A DNA stretch of 64,000 bases, from NCBI GenBank assembly GCA_964636705.1, contig CAZWUJ010000009.1, positions 1 through 64,000 on the forward strand, written 5' to 3'. Position numbers and translations under genes: made by a program. Positions 49,659-57,436 of this stretch are shown here, one piece after another (the first letter of the stretch is position 1; every line of letters starts with the position of its first letter). The notes beneath the pieces were generated by a model. It was not told the DNA's origin. It saw nothing but the letters and a program-made list of their open reading frames with translations, and ran no database searches. Origin of the DNA: VXRJ01 sp964636705. GTDB taxonomy: Bacteria > Acidobacteriota > Vicinamibacteria > Vicinamibacterales > UBA8438.

Positions 49659-50072
49659 CCAGCCCTTGAGTTCGTCGAAGCAGCGGATGCGGACGAGCAG
49701 TTCGTAGATGGCGGCCTCGGCGGCTGGCCCTTTGACCAGTGTGGCGGTGTTACTTGGCGGCCGACTTCAGGGTGCAGGGTCGATGCCCATATTATTTAAG
49801 AATAGGCTGTAATTCTTATTATGCAAGGCTCAGAATTGGGTGCTTGTTAATACAATTGCCGCATAAATTAACTATAAGGGTTGCGACCCTTCCTAGTGCT
49901 CCGTAGCGGTAGCCCCAAGCGGTGCAATGATCTTCAACCGGGTTGAACCACGCGACCTGCACGGTTTCCCTCGTTTCCCCACGAACTGGTCGATTCTTGG
50001 AACCTGTTAGCATCGCCACCAGTCGATCGCGGGAGCGTGCTGACAGCCTTCCACGAACCGGAACAGAACGAC
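49659..50072. other. Noncoding stretch with a minus-strand gene fragment and AT-rich dyad
   Basis: On the minus strand about 49740-49650 reads TLVKGPAAEAAIYELLVRIR, CFDELKGW, which looks like real protein sequence but has no start or end, so it is a fragment. After it lies an unusually AT-rich patch (49790-49880). No intact gene is seen. Confidence 0.4.
49797..49818. repeat. AT-rich inverted repeat
   Basis: TAAGAAT-AGGCTGTA-ATTCTTA, a perfect 7-base dyad. The whole element (TATTTAAGAATAGGCTGTAA) resembles TATTAAACATAGGCTTCCAA at 49142, so both may be copies of one site. Confidence 0.45.
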
Positions 50073-50276
50073 ATGGAGATGACGTTGTTTCCGCTGTGCG
50101 AGTCGTGTGCGGCGGAGTTGGATCTCGACGGGACCATGGCGTGTGGTCCGGTGACGGAGCCGGGAACTGACTGCGTCCGGTGTTGGAGGACGAACGACGA
50201 CATCGCCGAACCCGCTGAATCGAGGGGCGCGCCGACGGCGCGCCGCCCGGGTCCGGGTCGGAAGGCCAGCCGCCAG

Positions 50277-50313
50277 GGTGACTTACGGACCGTGATGTCC
50301 GCGGTCCGTCACC
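50277..50313 (+). promoter_or_regulatory. Strong hairpin directly ahead of a ribosome-binding site
   Basis: GGTGA (50277-50281) pairs with TCACC (50309-50313) and CGGACCG (50286-50292) with CGGTCCG (50302-50308), leaving a nine-base loop. AAGGAGG follows immediately, then ATG 50328. It could attenuate or control the next gene. A second perfect palindrome (GGCGCGCC-GAC-GGCGCGCC) lies 35 bases further upstream. Confidence 0.5.
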
Positions 50314-50327
50314 AAGGAGGCGACAGC

Positions 50328-50639
50328 ATGGCTTACGTCATCATCAACACCAGGCTGCTCGATCGGTGGCACGAAGCGATCACCGAGGCTCGCAATCTTG
50401 CGAAGGAGGCGAAGCACTACGCCGACTCCGTCGCGAGCGACGCAAACGAAGCCGCGGCTCAGGCACAGGAAGCGATCAGCTCGCTCGACCAGGCGGCAGA
50501 GGCCCTCTCCGCCATCATCGAGAGGGCCACCGATGAAGACGAGCGGCGGCGGCTGATGGAGTCCGGCGCCGCCGTTCCGATTCTCCTCGACGACGATTCG
50601 ATTGTCGCGCGGCGCCCGAGCGCCTCAGGCCTGAGTTAG
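50328..50639 (+). CDS. Small helical protein of unknown function
   Basis: ATG 50328 has an ideal AAGGAGG eight bases upstream; 103 residues. It is almost entirely helical and Ala/Glu-rich (WHEAITEARNLAKEAKHYAD, SVASDANEAAAQAQEAISSL), probably a coiled coil, with a C-terminal VPILLDDDSIVARRP. The same frame is open upstream from ATG 50073, encoding a segment with two CxxC pairs (LFPLCESCAAEL and TDCVRCWRT); this could be a zinc-binding N-terminal extension (total 188 residues) or a separate small protein. The hairpins between favour the internal start. Confidence 0.5.
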   Translation: MAYVIINTRLLDRWHEAITEARNLAKEAKHYADSVASDANEAAAQAQEAISSLDQAAEALSAIIERATDEDERRRLMESGAAVPILLDDDSIVARRPSASGLS

Positions 50640-50655
50640 CCTCAGAAAAACGACA

Positions 50656-51021
50656 GTGCTGGACGTGTACGCGGTTGGTTCGCAGATCGTGATTGCCATC
50701 CTGACCGGCGTGGGCGTCGTGTGGGCCATCCACGCGTCGCTCGGCCGGGAACTGCGCGGTGACATCAAGGAATTGTCCAGGGAGATGGCGCGGTTCGGAG
50801 AACGGATGGCGCGCGTCGAGGTGCTTTTCGCGAGCTTCCAGCAGCGTCTTGCGGGTGTCGAAGAGCGACTCACAAGTGTCGACGGACGCCTCGTTAGCGT
50901 CGAAGGGCGCCTCGCTAACGTCGAGGCGCGCCTGGTAGGTGTCGAAGGGTGCTTGGTAGGTGTCGAGGGCCGCTTGACGAGTGTCGAAGGGCGACTCGTG
51001 AGTGTTGAGGAACGCCTCTAA
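50656..51021 (+). CDS. Membrane-anchored coiled-coil protein with perfect heptad repeats
   Basis: A 121-residue protein (GTG 50656): an N-terminal membrane helix (GSQIVIAILTGVGVVWAIHA) then a long coiled coil. Residues about 66-121 are about eight consecutive seven-residue units of the form VEGRLxS (VEERLTS, VDGRLVS, VEGRLAN, VEARLVG and so on), encoded by 21-base tandem repeats, so unit number can vary by slippage. Similar to DUF1640-like or bacterial coiled-coil anchors; function unknown. It follows the small helical gene by 16 bases. Confidence 0.6.
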   Translation: MLDVYAVGSQIVIAILTGVGVVWAIHASLGRELRGDIKELSREMARFGERMARVEVLFASFQQRLAGVEERLTSVDGRLVSVEGRLANVEARLVGVEGCLVGVEGRLTSVEGRLVSVEERL

Positions 51022-51058
51022 GTCCGAACTGACGATCCCGCGCCGCCGCTGGCGCCCG
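50998..51058. repeat. Direct repeat of the coiled-coil gene 3' end (copy 2)
   Basis: Matches 49596-49658 with few differences; it includes the last codons of the heptad-repeat gene and its downstream flank up to GGCGCCCG. Confidence 0.7.
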
Positions 51059-51079
51059 GCGACGTCCGGTAGCCGCCCG

Positions 51080-52822
51080 CTACGTCTGGAGATACCGCTC
51101 GCCGGTCCATTCCGGCGCCTGCTGATTGTGCTTCAGTCGCAGGCGCTGCAGCGCGAGTCCCGCGTAGTAATCGTCCAGTCGGTCGCTGCCTGATGACACG
51201 CCGGGGAGACTCGTGGCGGCTTCGATGGCGAACCGGTCACAGAGGAGGCGGTTCGGCGCACTGCGGTACGCGTCGTTCCACCAGGCCAGGATGCGTTCCT
51301 CGGCCTGCCGCAGGATCCGATCCCCCGGCAGCAGGTTGCGTTTCTCACGCTGGTTGACCTGCCGGTGGGTCGGCATCAGGTTCCAGAGGTCGCCGCAGGG
51401 CCAGACTGCCCACGGGAAGCAGTGATCGATGTCGAGGCTGCCCGGGGATAGCCGACGGCCGGTCCAGACACAGTGGAGCGGTCTCGCCGCCAACAGGCGA
51501 TCCGCCTGTTCGCGGGCCAGTCGAACGTCGCGTTCCGGTTCGAGCCATGTCATGGCCTGGGCAAGCCCCTGCTCGTCGAGCGGGCGTCCCTGCCGGTCGG
51601 CGTACGTCCGCATCAGCAGCTTCCACTCGGCAATGATCGCCGGCTCGACCCACACGCTCAGTCGCCGAATCGCCAGCCAGAGGTGCATCGGTACACGCAG
51701 GGTGCCGAAGCTGGCGAGGTAGCCGGCAGTCAGTCTGCCATCGGCAGGACGTGTCGGCCGTCTCGTCGGCCCGGAATGCCGAACAGGAAGAATCGGTTCG
51801 TCGCTGTTCGGATAGGTCATGTAGCGGACCGGCATCCGGACGATGGTGGACGTGACGTCGAGCAGGGACCGATGCAGGGCGGCAAGGTCGTCGCCCGAGA
51901 ACCGCAAGCCCACGCGGAGATCGTGGTGCGAGACATCAAGGTGTTCGACCCCGGCAGGCTTGACGAATCCCAGTTTGCGGCCGCCGCGATCGTTGACCGG
52001 GCTCTGGGGAATGTCGGCGTCGAGCAGTGGTTTGTAGAGCCGGATCCAGGTGAGGGCGACCAGTCCCATGGGGATCACGACGTGGTCCTCGCCCTGTTCC
52101 TCCGCGAGGCCGAACGCGCCGTCGGCGATGCGGCACAGAACGCGGAGCAGGCCCAGCTTGTAGGTCGAGCTCTTCGAATCGTTCAGGATGACGTTGCGCA
52201 ACAGCGGCAGCGCATCCGTCCCATCGTCCGGGAGGCGGACGGCGACCTGCCGCCAGCGGACATCGCCGCGGCCCCTGTGATCGGCATTGGTCGACTCGCG
52301 CTCTACGTAGGCGCCGTGGTCCGTCGCGAGGCGGCGGAGTTCGTCCACGGTGACGGGGTGAAAGCCGCGGTGGTCGTCGTCCGGACCGTCGCGCAGGGTG
52401 ATGGCGAGCAGGGCGCCGGGCTTGAGCAGCGTGATCAGCTTGCGGAAGGCGCGGGGACGGTCGGTAGGCGCCAGGTGCATCCAGACGGCGCTGACGAGGA
52501 TGACGTCGAACGAGAGCCCGGTGGCGAAAGTGTTCTTCAGCGCCGGAAGCCGGTCGTCGCGCCAGTTGATGCGCGGGTCGTCGTGGCGGGCGCGGGCGAG
52601 CTCGCGCATGCGCGCGGACGGCTCGACGGCGACGACGTCGTAGCCGAGGCCGGACAGGTGGGCAGCGTCGCGGCCGCTGCCCGCGCCGACGTCGAGGACG
52701 GCGGCGGGCGGCTTCGGCAACAGGTCCGCCAGCCAGCCGTGGACCCGCTCGAAGGCGACGGACTCGTAGCGCTCGGACGCGACCTCGGCGTTGGCGTCGT
52801 ACCAGGCTATGGGGTCAGGCAT
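51080..52822 (-). CDS. SAM-dependent methyltransferase fused to an HNH nuclease
   Basis: The start ATG 52822 (MPDPIAWYDANAEVASERYE) is preferred over the longer frame; 580 residues. Residues about 1-200 form a class I methyltransferase (PAAVLDVGAGSGRDAAHLSG, motif I; YDVVAVEPSARMRELA; VILVSAVWMHLAP; LLKPGALLAITLRDG). Residues about 205-300 hold the block NVILNDSKSSTYKLGLLRVL, C. Residues about 460-520 form an HNH motif (LHCVWTGRRLSPGSLDIDHC, then FPWAV and LWNLMPTHRQVNQREKRNLL) with DIDH, NL and the final N. One protein thus has modification and cleavage modules, although the methyltransferase lacks an obvious DNA-specific NPPY/DPPY motif. Confidence 0.78.
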   Translation of the reverse strand: MPDPIAWYDANAEVASERYESVAFERVHGWLADLLPKPPAAVLDVGAGSGRDAAHLSGLGYDVVAVEPSARMRELARARHDDPRINWRDDRLPALKNTFATGLSFDVILVSAVWMHLAPTDRPRAFRKLITLLKPGALLAITLRDGPDDDHRGFHPVTVDELRRLATDHGAYVERESTNADHRGRGDVRWRQVAVRLPDDGTDALPLLRNVILNDSKSSTYKLGLLRVLCRIADGAFGLAEEQGEDHVVIPMGLVALTWIRLYKPLLDADIPQSPVNDRGGRKLGFVKPAGVEHLDVSHHDLRVGLRFSGDDLAALHRSLLDVTSTIVRMPVRYMTYPNSDEPILPVRHSGPTRRPTRPADGRLTAGYLASFGTLRVPMHLWLAIRRLSVWVEPAIIAEWKLLMRTYADRQGRPLDEQGLAQAMTWLEPERDVRLAREQADRLLAARPLHCVWTGRRLSPGSLDIDHCFPWAVWPCGDLWNLMPTHRQVNQREKRNLLPGDRILRQAEERILAWWNDAYRSAPNRLLCDRFAIEAATSLPGVSSGSDRLDDYYAGLALQRLRLKHNQQAPEWTGERYLQT

Positions 52823-52887
52823 CGCGCGCCCGCATTGTATGGCGGGATCGTGTTGCAAGCGCCTCCAGGAATACCTACCATCGGCGC

Positions 52888-54258
52888 ATGACTTACCCAA
52901 TTGACGAGAAGACTGGCGACCGGCGGCCGGCGGCCCGTTGGACGGGAATCGTGGCGCTGTTGGCGGCGTCCGTCGCCTTTGCCGCCTGCGGGCCGGCGGA
53001 GGTCTCGGAGACGCCGTCCCCGGAGGCCGAGGCCGCCGCCGACGCGCCGATGGCCGCGGAATCCCCCGCCTCGGGGCTGCCGGCGGCGACGCCCGACACG
53101 GTCGGGATGTCGGCCGACGGTCTCGCCCGCATCGAGCCCGCCGTGCAGGCCTACGTCGACGACGGCCGGGTGGCCGGCGTGATGACGATGGTGGCGCGGG
53201 GCGGGCACGTCGTGCACTGGGCCGCCGCGGGCATGCGCGACCTCGACGCCGGCGATCCCCTCGAACCGGACGACATCTTCCGCATCTACTCGATGACGAA
53301 GCCCGTCACGAGCACCGGCGTGATGATCCTGGTCGAGGAAGGGGCGGTCGCGCTCGACGATCCGGTCTCGAAGTTCATTCCGGAGTTCGCCGACGTGCAG
53401 GTGCTCGACGACGACGGAGAGCGGGTGGCGCCGGCCGGCCCGATGACTGTCGAGCACCTCCTGACCCACACGTCGGGGTTGACCTACGGCTTCTTCGGGG
53501 ATTCTCCGGTCGACCGCCTCTACAACGAGTCGGGCTTCTTCACGCAGTCGGTGGGTCTCGAAGATTTCGCGCAGAACGTGGCGGAGCTTCCCCTGCTGGC
53601 GAGCCCGGGCGAGCGGTGGAACTACAGCGTGTCGACCGACATCCTGGGCCGGGTGATCGAGGTCGCCTCCGGCCAGTCGTTCGATGCCTTCCTGCAGGAA
53701 CGGATCTTCGACCCCCTCGGGATGGAAGACACCGCGTTCATGGTGCCGGCCGAGAAGCGCGGGCGCTTCCTGGCGAACTACGCGCGCGCCGACGACGCGC
53801 TGCAGATGATCGATTCGCCGGACGATGGGCAGTACACGCGTCCGCCGCCCTGGGTCTCGGGCGGCGGGGGGCTGGCGTCCACCGCCTCCGACTACATCCG
53901 CTTCGCCCAGATGCTCCTCGAGGACGGCGCGCTCGGCGACGTGCGGATACTGGCCCCCGAGACGGTGGCGATGATGCGGTCGAACCGGCTCCCGGACGCG
54001 ATGGTCCCGATCCAGCTCGGGAACTACCTGAGTCCCGGCTACGGGTTCGGGCTCGGATTCGCGGTCGCGGTGGATGCCGACGGCACGCCCGAGCCGGACA
54101 ACAACGGCGTGTTCCGGTGGGCCGGCGCCGCCAACACCTTCTTCTGGATCGACCCGGAGGCCGACCTGATCGGCATGGTCTGGACGCAGTTCAATCCGTT
54201 CGCGGCCTACAACCTCGAGCGGGAGTTCCAGACCCTCGTCTACGAAGCCATCGAGTGA
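52888..54258 (+). CDS. Serine hydrolase lipoprotein, class C beta-lactamase family
   Basis: A 456-residue protein. The N-terminus (WTGIVALLAASVAFAACGPA) ends in a lipobox-like FAAC, so it is probably a lipoprotein. SxxK: FRIYSMTKPVTSTGVM; YxN-equivalent: RWNYSVSTDILGRVIE (Tyr-Ser-Val); also SGGGGLASTASDYIRFAQML. It is a paralogue of the 41862 protein and the same esterase/peptidase class of the beta-lactamase superfamily. The first 30 mature residues are an Ala/Pro/Glu-rich linker. It diverges from the methyltransferase-HNH gene. Confidence 0.87.
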   Translation: MTYPIDEKTGDRRPAARWTGIVALLAASVAFAACGPAEVSETPSPEAEAAADAPMAAESPASGLPAATPDTVGMSADGLARIEPAVQAYVDDGRVAGVMTMVARGGHVVHWAAAGMRDLDAGDPLEPDDIFRIYSMTKPVTSTGVMILVEEGAVALDDPVSKFIPEFADVQVLDDDGERVAPAGPMTVEHLLTHTSGLTYGFFGDSPVDRLYNESGFFTQSVGLEDFAQNVAELPLLASPGERWNYSVSTDILGRVIEVASGQSFDAFLQERIFDPLGMEDTAFMVPAEKRGRFLANYARADDALQMIDSPDDGQYTRPPPWVSGGGGLASTASDYIRFAQMLLEDGALGDVRILAPETVAMMRSNRLPDAMVPIQLGNYLSPGYGFGLGFAVAVDADGTPEPDNNGVFRWAGAANTFFWIDPEADLIGMVWTQFNPFAAYNLEREFQTLVYEAIE

Positions 54259-54311
54259 TCCGCCGGCGGAATCCCTCCCCCGTTCACGGCAACGTCTGCG
54301 CCCGTTGTGAC

Positions 54312-54373
54312 GTTTTTTCGACGAACGAGCGCGGAAATGGACTATTATCGACGCTGAAACAGGTTTTTCGACG
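54312..54373 (+). promoter_or_regulatory. Repeated TTTTTCGACG elements before the Fic gene
   Basis: TTTTTCGACG occurs at 54314-54323 and 54364-54373, with a third TCGACG at 54348-54353. TATTAT (54343-54348) between them can be a -10. The second copy ends three bases before ATG 54376. Direct repeats around a promoter suggest binding sites of a regulator, perhaps for autoregulation. Confidence 0.35.
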
Positions 54374-54375
54374 TG

Positions 54376-55932
54376 ATGACACGACCTGCGCCGGCCACCT
54401 TTCAGGACCTCGCCCGTCCGCCCGCGACCCGTCTTGCCGGGGCGGCCGCCCTCGTCCGCGAATTCGGCCTGGGTGTCCCCGTACGGCGCCCGGCCAGCGT
54501 GTCCGATCGGCACGTCAGCGGCAGCCGCCGCAGCGACGGCTCCTGGATCGTCTTCGACAAGCGCTACTGGCCGGGAGACGAAGCCACCGGCCACCTCGCC
54601 TTCATGCTCAGGCACGAAGATGCCGACCTTCTGGTGCTGCGGCGCATCTTCGAGGCGCTGCCGCAGAACGTCATCGAGACGCTTGTCCGCGCGGCGCCGA
54701 CCGCCCGTCACACGCGCCGCATCTGGTTTCTCTACGAAACGCTCACGGGCCGCATCCTCGAAGTCGACGATGCGGCGGGCGTTGCCGCCATCGACCTGCT
54801 CGACTCCAGGCGTTACTTCACCGGCAGGCCGCGCCTCTCGAGGCGCCATCGGGTACGGGACAACCTGCTCGGCACCGGCCGGTTCTGCCCGGTAATCAGG
54901 CGCACGCCGGCGCTGCAGAGGTTTCTTTCCCTCGACCTGGCCGCGCGCGCGCGCGCCACCGTAGGCCACGCGGGCGGGCAGGTGGTCGCCCGCGCCGCCA
55001 GCTTCCTGCTCCTGGCCGACAGCCGCGCGAGCTTTCAGATCGAAGGCGAGCGCCCGGGGCGCGACCGTCTGGAGCGTTGGGGCCGCGCCGTGCTTCAGGC
55101 AGGAAGAGACGCTCTCACCCTCGATGAGATCATCCGCCTCCACCGCGTCCTGATCGAAGACACGCGCTTTGTGCAGGCGGGCCTGCGCACCGATGGCGTC
55201 TTCATCGGCGACCGCGACCACGCGGGCGACCCGCTCCCCGAGTTCATCGGCGCTCGCGCGCAGGATCTCGAAGACCTGATGGCCGGCCTGCTCGCAGCCA
55301 ACGACCGCATGCGCGACGATGGCGTCGATCCGGTGCTGCAAGCCGCCGCGACCGCGTTCGCGTTCGTCTACGTACACCCGTTCGCGGACGGCAACGGGCG
55401 CCTGCACCGCTGCCTGATTCACCACGTCCTGGCGGAGCGGCGCTTCACGCCAGGCGGCATGGTCTTCCCGGTGTCGTCCGTCATGCTCGATCGCATCGAC
55501 GATTACCGGAACACGCTGCAGGCGCAGTCCGGACCCCTGATGCCGTTCATCCGGTGGCGTCCGACGCCGGAACGCAACGTCGACGTGCTCAATGACACCG
55601 CCGACCTGTACCGGTACTTCGATTGCACGGAGGCCGCCGAGTTCCTCTATGCCTGCGTACGACGCACGGTTGATGACGATCTGCCCCGCGAGATCGACTA
55701 CCTGCGCTGCCACGACGAGGCCATCCGGCGCATCGTGGAGGGCGTCGACGTCCCGGTGCGCATTGCCGAAGACCTCGTGATGTTCATCCGCCAGAACCGC
55801 GGCTCGCTCCCCGGGAGACGGCGCCGGCGGACATTCCAGGAACTGAGCGACGAGGAAGTGAACCGGGTAGAGAGCATCGTCGTCGACGCCTTCGCGGGTG
55901 CTGCGGGCGACGGGGTGGCGGCGCCGGACTAG
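54376..55932 (+). CDS. Fic-domain AMP-transferase-like protein
   Basis: Start ATG 54376 (the GTG one codon earlier is also possible); 518 residues. The Fic motif is complete: HPFADGNGRLHR starting at His334. An inhibitory-helix motif SFQIEG (Ser219-Glu223-Gly224) precedes the core, so this is a class II (N-terminally self-inhibited) Fic protein. The N-terminal 210 residues are an unrecognised region (HVSGSRRSDGSWIVFDKRYW), probably a target-binding or DUF4172-like part. The C-terminal 100 residues include a winged-helix-like tail. It would AMPylate a target protein when activated. Confidence 0.85.
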   Translation: MTRPAPATFQDLARPPATRLAGAAALVREFGLGVPVRRPASVSDRHVSGSRRSDGSWIVFDKRYWPGDEATGHLAFMLRHEDADLLVLRRIFEALPQNVIETLVRAAPTARHTRRIWFLYETLTGRILEVDDAAGVAAIDLLDSRRYFTGRPRLSRRHRVRDNLLGTGRFCPVIRRTPALQRFLSLDLAARARATVGHAGGQVVARAASFLLLADSRASFQIEGERPGRDRLERWGRAVLQAGRDALTLDEIIRLHRVLIEDTRFVQAGLRTDGVFIGDRDHAGDPLPEFIGARAQDLEDLMAGLLAANDRMRDDGVDPVLQAAATAFAFVYVHPFADGNGRLHRCLIHHVLAERRFTPGGMVFPVSSVMLDRIDDYRNTLQAQSGPLMPFIRWRPTPERNVDVLNDTADLYRYFDCTEAAEFLYACVRRTVDDDLPREIDYLRCHDEAIRRIVEGVDVPVRIAEDLVMFIRQNRGSLPGRRRRRTFQELSDEEVNRVESIVVDAFAGAAGDGVAAPD

Positions 55933-55938
55933 CCGCGG

Positions 55939-57261
55939 CTAGTTGATGCCGATCCGCAGGACGGTGAACAGCAGCCAGCAGGTGAAGCCGCCGACAATCG
56001 TCATCGACAGCCCCCACGCCATCAGCTTGTTGAACAGCTTGCGGCTGTCCTCGTGAGACGGCGCCGCCGCCATGCAGAGCGCGCCGAGGGTGGAGAGAGC
56101 GGAGACGTCCACCAGGTGCGCGCCGACGTTCATGGCCGAGGCGATGGCGAGCGGGGTGACGCCGCCCACCTGTTCCGCAAGGCCGGGGACGGTCGGCAGG
56201 AACGCCGGGAGCACGACCCCCGACGTGCTGCTGTAGATGGAGATGAACCCGGTGGTGAACGCCATCACGCCGGTGACGGTGTTGGCGGTGGAGACGCCGG
56301 CGAGCACGCGGGTGAAGAGCTCGAGCCCGCCGGTCTCGTCGAGGACGGAGATCAGGACGGTGACGCCGCAGACCATCATGATGACCCGCCACGGCATCAG
56401 CTTGACCGCCTCGTTCTCGTCGCCTGCCTTGAGCAGCGCGAGGAGGATCGCCCCCGCGAAAGCGCCGAGGCCGACATGCAGGTTGAAGAAGATGACGCCG
56501 ACGAGCAGGGCGCCGATGACGCCGATGGTGGTCCAGTGGCGTCGCTCGAAGGTGTCGCCGTCGCCGTCCCCCGCCGCACCGCCGTCGTCGCTCACCGACG
56601 CTTCGGCGTCGCCGGAACTCCCGCCCGGGACGACCAGGTCCCCGTGGTGGCGGCGGCCGAGCAGGCGCCAGCCGCCCAGCAGGAAGTAGGCGGCGAACGC
56701 GATGACGATGTGCGCCATCATGTTGTTCAGGTAGGTCTGCAGCTCGTTGCCGCCGAGGCCGATGTCGGCCATGACGCCGTTGACGATGACGCCGGTCGGC
56801 GCGATGGGTGACAGCGACCCGGCGTTGGCGCCGTTGCCGATCATGATCGCCATCAGGAACGCCGGGATGCCCACCTGGCCGGCGACCGCCATCCCCATGG
56901 GCGCCATGAGCGCGGTGGATGAGATGTTGCCGGGCCCGATCGACGCCAGGACGAACGAGAGCAGGAAGAACATCATCGGCATCACGCCGACGTTGCCGCG
57001 GCAGAGGCGGACCGCGCGGTGCGCGATCAGGTCGAGGGTGCCGTTCGCCTGCGCCTGCGAGAAGAGGAGCGTGACGCCGGCCAGGGTCAGAAACAGCCGG
57101 GTCGGGAAGCCGGCCATCACGTCGTTGGCGCTCATGCCGGCCAGGAAGACGCCGACCACCCAGGCGAGCGCGATGGCCAGGAAGCCCACGTGCAGGCGGA
57201 TGGTGCAACTGACGATGATGGCGACGGCAAGCGCGCCGAGCGAGAGGGTGGCGACGTCCAT
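55939..57261 (-). CDS. Ion-transporter superfamily permease (MatC-like dicarboxylate carrier)
   Basis: A 440-residue polytopic protein. Its N-terminus (SLGALAVAIIVSCTIRLHVG, FLAIALAWVVGVFLAGM) fits the MatC_N family. About 11 hydrophobic segments are split by a long polar loop (residues about 205-245, rich in Asp/Gly), as in the IT superfamily. Motifs GNGANAGSLSPIAPTGVI and SSTSGVVLPAFLPTVPGL in the two halves resemble the paired substrate/Na+-binding SNT-like loops. Probably imports a di- or tricarboxylate. The gene is divergent from trkA, with palindromic repeats between. Confidence 0.75.
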   Translation of the reverse strand: MDVATLSLGALAVAIIVSCTIRLHVGFLAIALAWVVGVFLAGMSANDVMAGFPTRLFLTLAGVTLLFSQAQANGTLDLIAHRAVRLCRGNVGVMPMMFFLLSFVLASIGPGNISSTALMAPMGMAVAGQVGIPAFLMAIMIGNGANAGSLSPIAPTGVIVNGVMADIGLGGNELQTYLNNMMAHIVIAFAAYFLLGGWRLLGRRHHGDLVVPGGSSGDAEASVSDDGGAAGDGDGDTFERRHWTTIGVIGALLVGVIFFNLHVGLGAFAGAILLALLKAGDENEAVKLMPWRVIMMVCGVTVLISVLDETGGLELFTRVLAGVSTANTVTGVMAFTTGFISIYSSTSGVVLPAFLPTVPGLAEQVGGVTPLAIASAMNVGAHLVDVSALSTLGALCMAAAPSHEDSRKLFNKLMAWGLSMTIVGGFTCWLLFTVLRIGIN

Positions 57262-57303
57262 GGGGCGGGAGTATATGGGAAAGGGGGCGTGGCGTTAGGG
57301 TGC

Positions 57304-57358
57304 GCCGGCGTCCACGCCGGCATCAACAGCCATCCGCAGTGCCGGCCTGGAGGCCGGC
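57304..57358. repeat. Palindromic repeats between MatC-like gene and trkA
   Basis: GCCGGCGTCCACGCCGGC (57304-57321) and GCCGGCCTGGAGGCCGGC (57341-57358), followed to about 57402 by partial units (GCCGGCGCACC). They lie in the divergent intergenic region, near the putative trkA -10 (TAGAAT, 57407-57412). Confidence 0.88.
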
Positions 57359-57436
57359 GCACCAAGGCTGGCCGGCGCACCGAAGCTGGAGGCCGGCGCA
57401 CCAAGCTAGAATGAAGGGATCGGGCGGCGGCTTAAG

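Noticed and set aside
50860..51021. 21-base tandem repeats as a CRISPR or minisatellite
   Set aside because: They are in-frame codons for VEGRLxS heptads of a coiled-coil protein.
52807..55713. 968-codon open frame on the minus strand
   Set aside because: Antisense of the serine hydrolase and Fic genes; no family motifs, and both sense genes have complete catalytic signatures.
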